A DNA stretch of 64,000 nucleotides from Corticium candelabrum (lineage: Eukaryota; Porifera; Homoscleromorpha; Homosclerophorida; Plakinidae): contig NC_085088.1 of assembly GCF_963422355.1 (NCBI RefSeq), positions 6,760,014 to 6,824,013 on the forward strand. Reading direction: 5' to 3'. Each line of letters begins with the position of its first letter. The stretch's first letter is position 1. Below are positions 20,150-31,021 of the stretch, piece by piece. The position numbers and the translations under genes are program-made. The notes under the pieces were generated by a model. That model did not search any database and had not been told where the DNA came from. It saw nothing but the letters and a program-made list of their open reading frames with translations.

Positions 20150-23100
20150 TTTCATATATTTTCATAAATGAATGCTATTACAACTAAAACTATTTAGAAT
20201 GTTCAAGAGACCCAATAGGGTCAATACACATCACAAACTAATGTACGCAAAACTGAGTATGATAGTTCTTTACATTACTGGAGCTCATAGATAAAAGGTG
20301 TGATAGTTTCTTTGCAATAGTTCTAGCATTGCAACGTTGTAGCGCTGTTGAGAATCGTTTTCTCCAGTAACACATGAATTCATTAGCATTCTTATTGCCA
20401 TCATCATCCGTCGACCTGGTTGATAGTTCCTGTAGGTATCTGGTGGCTCGTTCTCCCCAATGGCCAAAATGCTCAAATACAAGTGGAACAAGTGTCAAGG
20501 AAGACGCACCGGGGAGAGTGACTTGACTATATTTGGTTAACTTCCTATTCTCCCTGTTTGCAGCTGCTGCTGCTTCCCTTTTAGAAGCTTGGAACAATGT
20601 GTCTTTTGCCCAAGGATGAGCCAAGGCTACATCAAGCTCTACATTGGTGCCTGAGCCCGCATCAAAGACAGCAATGTCTGGACGATTGTTGTTGTCAGTG
20701 TACCGATCTCGAGGTTCGCGTTTGTGGTGGATCTGCAGGTGCCTCAAACAATCAGACCATTCGGACACAATGGAGTCATGTGACCACACAGGACCACCGC
20801 CTTTCTTACAGGTGAGTAAGTGATACCCTGTGTTATCCAGATTAGCATCACATTCACATTTCTCGATGCAGCTCACAGCCGGTATCTCCAGACCCAGTCT
20901 CAACAAACACGCCAGACGAAATTCGTAAGGTTGAAGTGCGAAATTTGCCGATTCTGGGATAGCAGCAATCCAGGCACCAGCACCTTTACCCTTTAGGGAG
21001 TGAAGGCGGGCTGCATCTCTAGGTGAACAAAAATGTTCAATCATATAACTGGAAATAGAAGTCATGTGTTGTTGAGTGAGCCTTCTTTGTAGTTGCTTGG
21101 GCTTTTGAAGTAGCTCGCTAAGACTCTTGTCTGATGGTAGGGCCTGATGTATCTCCAGTGCAATTGAAGTGTTAGTGTCATTTTGAAAAATTAGATCGTT
21201 TACTATCTTCTCCATGATCGGAAAGCGTGTGGGCAGAACTGATAATGTGTGTGACCAGCTAGAAATGAATGCAAACTGAGAAATTTCTCTCACAGAGGTC
21301 ACACCAAAGCCTCCATGTTTAATCGGTAAGGTTGCCTGCATCCACTTCTCATCAGAGATTTCTGCGAAGTTCAGCAGCCCTGTGTATGTTTGTCTTGTCT
21401 GAAGATCATGAGCAGTGGCAGCAGTGTAGAGTTTGAGTGGGGCAATAGATCTTGCAAGATGAGTCATTCTAGGTACATGGCAATGTCGAAGCAAAAGCAT
21501 CGCACTTTGTGGATCGTCAAGATGAAGAATTTGGTTGCAAAGAAGGCTTCCAGAATCAACAAAGTCTGCACACACACTTTGAATAAATGAGAGGTTCCCA
21601 AAGGGAACTCCCAGAATCTTGCAACCGTGAGATGAAACAGGAATTGACTGAAATTGTTCGCAAGCCACACTATCTGCTGATGGTGGACAGTAAAGCTCAC
21701 ATTTGCTGTTTGATATCTGTAGACCAAGAACAGAGAGAGAAGGCTTGAGATCTTCAAATGCTGACATTATCCTATCTGGTAGTCCCATTATGAAAATATC
21801 GTCCAGGTAAGCTAGCACTGTGACATCATCATGATTAGATTGAACTTTAAGAAGAACAGGATGTATGGCAGTAGAAAACAATACAGGCCCCAAAGGGTCG
21901 CCTTGATGGACACCTTCTTGCGATGACAAGTTGACAGTTGAATTGCCTTGACAGATGATGAGATCATTGAAACCCGAATACATCTTTGAAACATGATTTC
22001 CAATATCAGGGAATGATTCATAAACTTGGCAAATCATGTCATTCCTGATGACAGAGTTAAATGCATTTTTAGGTCCGTTTTCAGTAGTGCCCAGTCCTTG
22101 TTAGACTCAAGAAGAAGCTGAATTTGGTGCACCAGAAGCTCAGAACCTCCTTCAGTGGCTACTCCATACTGCAGGGGAGAAAAGAAATCAGAAAATTCCT
22201 TCTTCTTTTGACCACATATAGCCCGTGCAGCAAGTCTCCTAAAACACTCACCAATGGCTATTGGGCGAACATCACCATTTGGTTTAGGTAAGGCAATAAG
22301 GCGAGCTGCAGTCAGGATTCTGATTGCACAAACAGGAAGTGTGCCCTTGGCAATCAAAGAACAAATATGATTAAGGCCACGGAGAGTTGTAGAATTCTGC
22401 AGCAAAACTCGGCAATGTTCATATCTCCATCCAGAAGGGCCAGGACTGGAGCCCCTAGGAGCTGACATGATTGCTGCTGACAGTTGATGAGTTGTAATTT
22501 GAATGCCAGCTCGTTCAGAATTGCCCTGGAAACAATCCTGGATATCTTTGACTCGAGAAGGGTGTTTGTTAGCCAAACGTGATATAGTGTCTTCAGATGC
22601 AGGAGCTAGCCCTGAGCTTGTTAGAACCCTAGCTGCTCGTGAGAGTTCACCACATTTCACTAACCGTAAAGCAGCTTGTTTGATTTGATCCGTTTGTGCT
22701 TGGTTTGAATGACTTTTACCGGCTAGAAGCCTATCGAGCTGCACCAGTTGATCCCATTTAAAGGCAAGAAATTTGCGGAAAATGGTTTTTAGATGACTTA
22801 TGCCCGACTTGCCTCCTCTGTGTAGGCTCGTAGGTGACAGCAACATCCTTGGGAGAAGAAAAAGAAGTTTCCAAGCAGCTTCATCCTTTGGGTCTTCATC
22901 TAACTTTCGGAATACGACAGCACAACATTCCTGAAAAAGACCTCGAACAGCAGGTTTGACTGATTGAACAGTTCGCGGAGGTACGGATGACAAAATGGCC
23001 TCCGCTGAAATGTCCCGTATAAACTGCCATGCCGACGATTCAGTGTCTGTTGTGTCATCAGGTCCGTCACAATCACTAGCAGGAGGCACACTAGTTATCG

Positions 23101-23484
23101 CTTTTTCGTTGGGAATCTTTGTAGACGTGGTCGTGAACGTTGAGAGAGAATCCTCGCCACGTGCACGTGCACGCGTCTCATCAGCGACGGCCAGCATCTC
23201 TGATAAGCGCACAGAACCAGGTCCGTCTGATCGTTTCTTGCATTGTGATGAGTGTTGGCCCAGTTTCTGGAACCATTTCTTGCAATAGGCACATTGTAGA
23301 AGACTTTGGCTGATGACAAACTCCGCCGGTAACTCCTCATCGGAATGGGAGACACGAATGTGATCTAACAACCGTTTACGCGGCCCAGACACCGCACATG
23401 ATGAAAACGGACAAGAGAGATCCTGTGACATCGTCAGCAAGAGGAACGTCAGACTCCGCTGCAGTTCACCATGAACATCCGGGA
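20150..23484 (-). mobile_element. RLE-type retrotransposon copy D, full length
   Basis: Spans from a 5' end like copies A and B (tcccggatgttcatgg in element sense, at 23484) to its 3' junction with (TCTG)n at 20149. Both ends touch the microsatellite. Length (about 3.33 kb) matches copies A and B. Coding is complete apart from one frame break. Confidence 0.88.
20238..23431 (-). pseudogene. ORF of copy D, one frame break from complete
   Basis: 23431-22034 gives the start MSQDLSCPFSSC, both zinc fingers, the linker and RT up to motif A. 22037-20238 continues in another frame with HQGDPLGP, YLDDIFIMG, the knuckle (CECDANLDNTGYHLLTC), RPDIAVFDAG, ELDVALAHPW and ALQRCNARTI. The break is at motif A (near 22068), where the run of A's is one base short of what the family motif needs. 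Either a single deletion killed this copy or the base is a homopolymer error. Translated together it would be close to copy A in length. Confidence 0.85.
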
Positions 23485-23485
23485 C

Positions 23486-23517
<32 letters not shown>
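23485..23517. repeat. (TCTG)n microsatellite between copies D and E'
   Basis: Perfect tetranucleotide run touching the 5' end of D and the 3' end of E'. Confidence 0.95.
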
Positions 23518-24276
23518 AATGGTAGTATAATTTCAAACATCGAAACTATTACAGGCTAGAGGAGCTAGTACAGCCACGTCTAAAGTAAAATATTTGAAAG
23601 TTTTGTTCTCTGCATAAACTACACTTGAAAAAACATATATGATATATGGACCGTATTGGTCCACGTTTCTTCTCTATTATTACAGATAACACTTCTTATT
23701 TGCCACTTCTCAGCACACCCTCTACCTTGCGATAGATAACTTTCGCATTGCATTTTTGCAACTGAACTGAAATGCGTTGTCTCCACTGCAGCAAAAACTC
23801 CGCCCTGTTCAGTCTTCCCAAGTCGTCTGTAGATCTGAGGGACAATTGTTGTAGATAACATTCTGATTCCTTGCCCCATCTTCCAAAATGCTCCAGGACT
23901 AAAGGGACAATGGTGAACGATTCTCCCCCAGGAAGGAGTTGTTTGTAATATTTGGTCAGCTTCTTCTCTTCTCTCTTTAGTGCTGCAGCTCCATCTGTGT
24001 GTGCTGCACTGCTAACGATTTCAGAGCTCCATGGGTGCGCCAGTGAGATGTCCAGGTCCACATTAGACCCAGAGCCACAGTCAAAAACAGAGATATCCGG
24101 GCGGTCATTTGAGTTTGAGTACCTGTTTCTAGGTTCCCGTCGGTGGTGTATATGGAGATCTCTCAAACAATCTGCCCACACTGCAGCTATGGACTCGTGG
24201 GACCAGACAGGCCCACCACCCCATTTACATGTCAAGAAATGATAGCCAGATCCATCAAGGGAGACACCGCAATCAC

Positions 24277-24277
<1 letters not shown>
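23518..24277 (-). mobile_element. 5'-truncated copy E' of the retroelement family
   Basis: Frame 24235-23696 holds the end of the knuckle (HFLTCKWGGGPVWSHES), RPDISVFDCGSGSNVDLDIS, VLEHFGRWGKE and VQLQKCNAKVIYRKV, with no internal stop. The break lies inside the cysteine knuckle and meets (TCTG)n directly. Catalytic endonuclease residues are kept but the RT is gone, so it cannot move itself. Confidence 0.85.
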
Positions 24278-24310
<33 letters not shown>

Positions 24311-24311
24311 G
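24278..24311. repeat. (TCTG)n microsatellite at the truncated end of E'
   Basis: Perfect run. A second, imperfect (TCTG)/(TCAG) tract follows at 24428-24470. Confidence 0.95.
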
Positions 24312-25260
24312 TATGTCCAATCTTGTTATGACTCTTAGTCTTCTAAGAACTGGCTAATAGCTATTTTAAAGCAAGCTTTGCTTTTTACACTTGATGATGT
24401 CACTTTGAAATTGTGAACATAAACCACCTGTCTGTCTGTCAGTCAGTCTGTCAGTCTGTCTGTCCGTATGTGTGTATGTATATCTATGTATCTGTATGTC
24501 TCAGGGCAAAGCCGCATGATACTGTGTGCGTCCACAGGTGGTGGATAGTGCAACAACCCTCAGATATGAGGATCAGCTGCGATACAGCATAAGCAGAAAC
24601 CATTCTAATTAATGAATTTTTTCCTGACGGATAAGCAGTCACGGACCTACAGTTCGGCAGTACCACCAGCGTGTGTGGGACAGTAGGTGGCGCTACTGTT
24701 CCCAAAGGAAACCCACAAAGCTCGTTGACAGTACCGTGACATGGCGAGTTCAGGAAGCCATCAAATAAGCCTGCGCTAACTTGAGGTCATACGCCTCGGC
24801 GCTGATCCATGTATCTCGATCTATGGTCTTGGATTATGCTCTGTTGTGAAGCGATGACAAAGACAACATGCTTGTTGTCGTGCTTTTTGGTCGTGGGTTA
24901 CAGCAGGATAGTACTGTGGTGTACTTTATGGCAGGAATGAAGGCTCATCAGTCATTTGCCTGGCAAACCACTGTATTCTAATTGCTTGCATGCTTGTTGC
25001 AGCTCCTGCCCCGGTATGTACTTGGTAATCTAGGACGAGAGAGAGAGTTGTTCTGATATTGTGCAAGTCTTACTCACTATAAACCATTCTATGGCAGGTT
25101 CTGCTTTTTCCATCTCTCCTTGTACTTTACTCCCTATCTTCTATCACTCTCATTGACCGGTTGTCATCGCTGAAATCAGTGGACAACCATCATCATGATC
25201 ATGTATGTATGTTCGTCTGGCTGTGTGTATGCATATATGTATGTCCATCTTTCTGTCTCA
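24312..25260. other. gene-free stretch with degenerate TCTG/TATG repeats
   Basis: No recognised gene. Imperfect (TCTG)n at 24428-24470 and TATG-rich words at 24470-24500 and 25200-25260. The rest is unique and unassigned. Confidence 0.4.
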
Positions 25261-25261
25261 A

Positions 25262-25262
<1 letters not shown>

Positions 25263-25315
<53 letters not shown>
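25263..25315. repeat. (TA)n microsatellite
   Basis: About 26 perfect dinucleotide units. Confidence 0.97.
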
Positions 25316-25317
<2 letters not shown>

Positions 25318-25838
25318 TAGTATACATGGCCGTCCTTCGTACGGGCAAAGATACTGTAGTGTAAAGATATGTCTGTGGACACGTCTCATGCAATCTTAGT
25401 TGCGAGGACCCGGATGTGATGACTGAATTCGAATTTTGCTCTTTGCGCCTGTTTCGATAGAAATCGACCCACTCTCCGTGTAGCGCTTGCTGCAGAAAAC
25501 GTGTAGGTTGGATTCGGTGCAAATGCAATCAGAATTTGGAGAGAAACGAAAGCGCTAGAAGAGTAAGTTTCGTCGGCAAGAGATATTCGATTGCTCGAAG
25601 CTTTGCGAAGGACAACGATGCATACAGCCTACACAGGACTGGTGTGGGCGTGTGTTCGAATGAACTGGATTGTGTAGCGTTTGTGTCATCGAGAAATTTT
25701 ACGCGTGGGTCGACCCCTCGAGAGGGGACCCGGTGCATAATTTTTTAAAGTTTTTACGCAAACCTTTCCCTGTGCGTGCCGAGTGTGCGTGCCGTTTTCG
25801 GTTGCGAACGGACAAAAGACGTGGCCGCCAAACGCGAA
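25316..25838. other. gene-free stretch
   Basis: No recognised gene or element. It ends in the (CAGA)n run. Confidence 0.4.
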
Positions 25839-25886
25839 CACACACAGACAGACAGACAGGCAGACAGACAGACAGACAGACAGGCA
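25839..25886. repeat. (CAGA)n microsatellite at the 3' end of copy F
   Basis: This is the same tetranucleotide as the other tracts, but on the opposite strand. It touches the 3' end of copy F. Confidence 0.9.
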
Positions 25887-26510
25887 ATTTGAGCTTTATA
25901 TATATATATTATATATATTATATATATATTATAAATCAACCGTTTACATCATGAGCAAACTAACACTAACACAACAAGATCATTACTGTCCTGAAGCATA
26001 CAAACTACACTGAGCACAATACATTTCGACGTTCTAATCTCAGCTATGCTAATGAGTTTGTCCGAGACGACTTTCGCATTGCAACGTTGTAGAGTCACTG
26101 AAATGATTGATCACCACTATTTCTTGAAGTTGGTCTCATTTCGTTTTTTTTCATCATCTCTTGCACTCTGCCAGCTTGTTTCCCCATCAGCCAAAATGTT
26201 GGAAAACAAGAGGATTGACCAATGGGCAAGACCCTTCTGTCAGCTGCTCAGAATTATACTTTGCCTCTTTCTTCTCCTCTCGTTTCATTGCTGCTATTCC
26301 TTCTTCTGTGGAGGCTGCCTTCACTGAGTCCAAACACCATGGATGAGCCAACGACACATCTAATTCAATGTCTGCACCTGAATCTGGGTCATGAATGAGG
26401 ATGTTCGACCTCTTGTCACTGTTAACATACCGGTATTGTGTCTCTAGTTTGTGCGACAAGTTGAGTTGAGAAAGGCAGTTAGACCATGCTGACACAATTG
26501 AGCAGACAAC
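25887..26510 (-). mobile_element. 5'-truncated copy F of the retroelement family
   Basis: Frame 26495-26187 carries SAWSNCLSQLNLSHKLETQY, the endonuclease core and ELDVSLAHPWCLDSV. 26180-26040 continues in other frames to VTLQRCNAKVVSDKL. The catalytic RPDI is changed to RSNI, so the endonuclease is doubly damaged. Its 3' UTR contains an AT-rich (TATATATTA)n stretch. No (TCTG)n is found at the 5' truncation, unlike the other copies. Confidence 0.75.
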
Positions 26511-26890
26511 GTCTCATAAACCTGCTTCATTTCCTCTTTTTTCTAGTTGAAGTTCCTGCAAGTCCAACTGCAACTTCTCTACGGTTTTTTCAAATCTTTT
26601 CTCTGAACACTAAGCTTCCACAACAGAGAACAGCTAACACAAAATTACCCACAACTAACGATAGAAACAGCGCAATCGTCCATCTGCCGGTTGGGCCACA
26701 ATTTCGATGCCAGACTTTAGAACTCTCGTCCAGTTCGCTGCTGCTCATTGCATGCGGTATCGTCGTCGTTCTCTTAGTAGACTCGTAGGTACTCAGTCCT
26801 CTCTTCGCGCGCACGTTACTGAGCAAGTGCACCCTTTTCAAGCGATGCAATGCGCATGTCCGACCGTGACACACCTTCAGTTAATATTAA

Positions 26891-26945
26891 CTAGTAATTG
26901 AAGCTGTGTTTACACCGTCGCTTCCACAGCTATGAGCCTTCAAAG
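26891..26945 (+). repeat. short dispersed repeat, copy 1 (partner 27575-27631)
   Basis: Starts ctagtaattgaagctgtg and continues tttacaccgtcgctt and cagctatgagc. It is nearly identical to 27575-27631. Confidence 0.8.
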
Positions 26946-27463
26946 TCGACGTCCCGACACGGTTCAACACCACGTACGGTACGTAGGGTTAATTGTCGAA
27001 TATACACGCTATTTTCTTTCTAAACGTGTTACCTGTAAAATGTATCTAAAACCGTACATGCCGAATGCCGTTTCGCATGACCGCAAAGTCCGTAAATAGT
27101 ATGTACAGAGTCATCGTATACAGGACATAAAATCTCTCATGGTTACGTAATATTAGATTCTCGTATAAATATCTTCAAACCAAGAAAGCGATCGATTTTG
27201 GGTCAGCAGTTGTATACAGGTGAGTTCTGTTGTTTATTTCTGACAAGTCCGAACAATCGCAAACATGAATTACACTGTTTTGGTAATAAAACTCTCTCAA
27301 GAAAGTTTCGCGCGTAGGATTGCCTGTTCGGTCATTGTCTTTGGTTGCTACGTAGGACATAAAGGAATTAATGTTTCGTGATTGGGCCACACAAAGGAGG
27401 CGTGACACATTCCTGCAGCGTGACAGACATAGCCAGCCAGCCAGCCAGACAGACAGCCAGCCA

Positions 27464-27577
27464 CAGTCCCCAGACCGGAAGTCTGTTCAGCCCTCTATAC
27501 GTTTAGAGTACGCTACTCGCCAAGTCTCGTTACTTTTACAAAGTCCCTTTTCTTTTTATAGGCTCATAGTTGAACTA
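27464..27577 (+). repeat. dispersed repeat, copy 2 (partner 10194-10306)
   Basis: Shares cagaccggaagt, tagagtacgctactcgcc and ttttacaaagt with the copy at 10.2 kb. It overlaps the start of the short repeat that follows. Confidence 0.75.
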
Positions 27578-27631
27578 GTAATTGAAGCTGTGTTTACACC
27601 GTCGCTTCTACAGCTATGAGCGCCTGCAAAG
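27575..27631 (+). repeat. short dispersed repeat, copy 2 (partner 26891-26945)
   Basis: Second copy of the ctagtaattgaagctg repeat, about 0.68 kb from the first. Confidence 0.8.
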
Positions 27632-29114
27632 TCCGAACATTATGTACGCTAGGAGGAGTAGAGCGACGCCCCTGTTATCGGACACCATCAATCATCTGAC
27701 AGCCGTGCTAGAAGTAAACGAAGTAAGACTGAGCTTTGTTAGAGCCCACAGTAAGAAGGATTAGTAAAGACTCTGATTCCAGACACGGTACTTCCAAAGG
27801 CTTGAAACGGTTTATGCTAGGACGGTAAACGTGATCCTTCTCTGCGACCCCGTTCATCAGACACTACCATCATTCATCGGAGACGACCTCCCCATGAAAA
27901 CGCAAAGGCAATTCTACAACGTCGCACCTGAGATAGGTTTGTAGGTGACTAGCTAACACAACAACACTCACTGTCTCCGTTGCTACTCTCCAGGAGAGAT
28001 TGCGCATGCTCATTGAGTCGAGGTAACGCCCTCTTCGTCGGACAATCGTTTTTCCTTTGCAGCAGCAGCCTGCAGGTAATAATGTCTTAAGAGAGAGTTG
28101 GAAGGAAATATCTTAAGGCCCCCAATTCGTTTGACCTTTATTTGACTCAGCAACGGATATTAGCGGAAACTGCTGAATGTTCTCTGCTGACAAGCTCATT
28201 CTGTTGGCCCTTTGGTACTGTCTAGTCTTAGCAGCGTAAGAATTTGAACTCCTGAGTGTCTTGCAGCACAACTGCACAGGCTTGACGCACCGGATGTAGC
28301 AGACGATTTACGTCATCCATGTTCGAGCTTTGCGGCGAGCACATTCTCCCAACTCGCACAGGAACAGCTCGTGCTTTCCTTTCAAGGCCCCTAAATTGTT
28401 ACTTGGCTCTGACTAAGAGGTGTGCAGGTGTTTCTATCTCAGTTTGATATCTACCATTGCCTGACCGTGCACCGTCACGAAGTGCAGCACGTCATCGTTG
28501 GTACAACCAGCTGTACCGAATGTATGAACTTTGTTTATTATTAGAGCGGCTGGAACCTTCACCCTTGTTTCTCCTAGGTAAGGTTGAATTAGATAACGTC
28601 AAGTCCTTGTCAACGCGAGCTCCGCGGCGATCGACTTGCTTTGCAATGGGATAAAAGAACGTTTTAGCACTTCAATCCTGCCCTCTCATCCGTTTCTGTT
28701 GTTTTCTTTGTTGAACGGCTAGTTCGTTCAAGCGATAGCTATTACATGTCCTAGTGGGGGCGTGGTTGCAGGAGAAATGACTCAGAATTGCCATCAAGCA
28801 CTCTAGGCAAGCGTTCCGCGTTCTGCGTCGTTTCAGATAGCTGAATTTAATCAACTGCAGTCATTTGAAACCTAGAGCTGTTGCTGAGAAGGTAGGAAGG
28901 CAAGAAAATGGGCGTCCGACGATTGAGACCGTTACCACAGGCGTTGACTGACTGTAACTCATACAGATCTTGGCTGACATGCAGGGTAACAAAACTATTT
29001 GTAGGTAAAGAGTTGTTGCTTAGCGATATCTAAGTAGCTAGGCTGAAGGATGCGTGTGTGCAATATATACGCTACTGTCCGGTGAACAATGCGTTTGTCC
29101 GATGAACGGGGTAT

Positions 29115-29240
29115 TGTAGGGTGCGAAGCTGTCGAGACACGAGGATCGAAGGCCAAACGAACACACACACTTGTATTTGCATTACAACAGACTTTATAGT
29201 AGATGTACTACCGTAAGTGGGAGGTGTTAATTTCTCTACA
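29115..29240 (-). repeat. 126-bp LTR of the Gypsy-type relic
   Basis: Begins TGTAG and ends CTACA, giving the usual TG...CA with short inverted ends. In element sense it is preceded by a purine-rich tract (agaaggggacg) as expected for the primer of plus-strand synthesis. It follows the polyprotein end. No matching 5' LTR is seen on the far side of gag. Confidence 0.65.
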
Positions 29241-29369
29241 GACGTCCCCTTCTGAGGGTTACATGTCCTCATGTACCGCTAAAACTAAAACGAAACACAA
29301 GTGTAGTGGACTAGGTAAAACATAAGAGAAACACATCAGCTAGGCAAATCTAAATAACGTAAGAGTTCT

Positions 29370-30888
29370 AATCGAAATCTTGATACCGAGCTGGACGAGT
29401 ACCCGCTGTAGTACGAATAGGACGAGGTCTATCCACAGCTGGAGTATGAGAAACATCTGTCTCTCGATCAGAATCAGTAGAAACAATCGGTACCGGATAA
29501 GACGAGAGACAAGTAGGAAGTTGGAGTTCTGAAGAGTTGTCCATTGATAGACAGGCAGGCTGGAGACGTTAACATATGCCTTGGTAACTTTGCCAGTGTC
29601 GATATGAGAAATCTCATATCGGACATCCGAAAGCTGGCGTATTCTAAAATCGATAAAGTAATAGGAACAGCGGAGCCATGCTCTGTAAAGGTAACCGTGC
29701 CGTTTGCATAACTAATCACAGCGCGAACGCGACTCAAGAAATCACAACCCAAAAGAACCGGAAATGGGAAGTCATTTGCAATTTGAAAGGGATGTCGAAT
29801 GATAGCATCACCGAAAGACAAATCTAGATGAATCTTGCCCGCAAGATCGAGAGGATTACCTTCGGCGGCGATAAGATGACTATCAGATTCTAACGTTTGG
29901 TCGGCGGTATGGCCGAGAGTATCGACAAAATTGCTGGAAACAAGTGACACGACGGCTCCAGAGTCAGTTACGCAAGTGATAGGCTCTGCATCTTCAATAG
30001 TAAGCTTACGCATAGGTATCGTAGGCGGTTGACAGGTAGCAGGTGTCGTCCGAAGTGTGTAGATAGGAGCTTTCTGTTGATTGGCAGTAGGCGATTGTTC
30101 GGTAGACAAACCACGATTGACTTGAGAAGGCGTAGTTCTAAATTGGCGTTGATTATAAGCAGACGAAGTGGTTTGAGGTGGTGGGCGTGAGTTGGCTTCT
30201 TTTGCTAGACGTTTCCGGCATTCAGAAATGCGGTGACCGTATTTGTGACAATAGAGACAATTACCACGAAATCTGGAAGAAGGCAAAGAAGCTGCAGAGT
30301 TACGAGAAGAGGAAGACTGAGATTGTAAAAGTTTCAAAAATTCACCTTGTTGTGCCAGTATCTGTGACTGCTGCAAGATCAGCTGTTGGAACACCTCACG
30401 ATCAGTTGATTCAGCGCCGTCCGCGTTGTTATGGAACGATGAAGTAGTAGGCGGCTTTGTCAGAAACGTGTTGTGGGCGAGATCGCGGTTGCAGGTGTGA
30501 TTGATGAACAACAAAACAATGGTCATCATTAACAGGACTGCGGTTTCGTTGAGAAATGCGTTCGGCTTTCTCGGCGCTATGCACTGCATCTACGAACTTT
30601 GCCGGCTGATCACGCTCTAATTTCATTTGAAACTCTGGGCGAAGATCTTCCTGAAACCAAGGGACAATAGTTAAATCGGGCAGAGCACAATCTTGACAGC
30701 TTTTCAACTGTAATAATGTGCGTCGAAAATCGCGAACAATAGGCAGACACAGTTTCATGAGATCCCCGCTGAATAGACATCAATTTGTGCGTATAATACC
30801 GAATAGGATTCTTAGGACCAAACTGATCATGCAAAAATTGTTCAAAACCTTCCCAGGTAACTTCTGGGGCGCGTTTCTTAGCATCCAC
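29370..30888 (-). pseudogene. Gypsy/Ty3-type gag-protease relic with a pol tail
   Basis: LTR-retrotransposon polyprotein on the minus strand. 30888-30610 is gag (EGFEQFLHDQFGPKNP, YCSRFST). 30758-30429 continues gag in another frame (WFQEDLRPEFQMKL). 30589-29474 has the gag zinc knuckle CLYCHKYGHRISEC (CX2CX4HX4C), then the aspartic protease with VTDSGAVVSLVS and LLGCDFL. No RT, RNase H or integrase core is present. Instead a short Pro/Arg-rich end (PARYQDFD, near 29370-29475) looks like the tail of pol, so an internal deletion joined protease to the pol end. Frameshifts also break gag. DSGA replaces the more usual DTGA; both occur. Confidence 0.75.
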
Positions 30889-30894
30889 CGTCTA

Positions 30895-30985
30895 ATCCGG
30901 ATTAGGTGGTGGAGTTCCTGTGCGTTTCTTTTAGCTCCACCAGATCAACCAGCCTTTCGCTGGTTGAGCTGGTGGAGGTCCGGTG
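30895..30985. repeat. inverted-repeat terminus, probable left end of Harbinger 1
   Basis: A hairpin-forming stretch: agctccaccagatcaaccag pairs with ctggttgagctggtggag across cctttcg. It separates the Gypsy gag from the Harbinger Myb-like gene and is probably the transposon end. The matching right end was not found. Confidence 0.4.
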
Positions 30986-31021
30986 GAGGTAGATCACTGC
31001 GCATGCTCACTGCTACATAGA

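Larger units (their letters stand above)
26511..28900. other. long gene-free stretch with two dispersed repeats
   Basis: No convincing coding region on either strand. It holds repeat copies at 26891-26945, 27464-27577 and 27575-27631, and a (CAGC)-like tract near 27430-27465. A cgacgcccctgttatc sequence near 27660 resembles the inverse of the possible hAT terminus at 8618. Confidence 0.4.

Noticed and set aside
11650..24311. CRISPR-like array from regularly recurring repeats
   Set aside because: The repeats are tetranucleotide microsatellites separated by kilobases of retroelement, not short unique spacers; the sequence is eukaryotic.
25161..25528. ORFs coding poly Tyr-Ile
   Set aside because: Translation of the (TA)n microsatellite.
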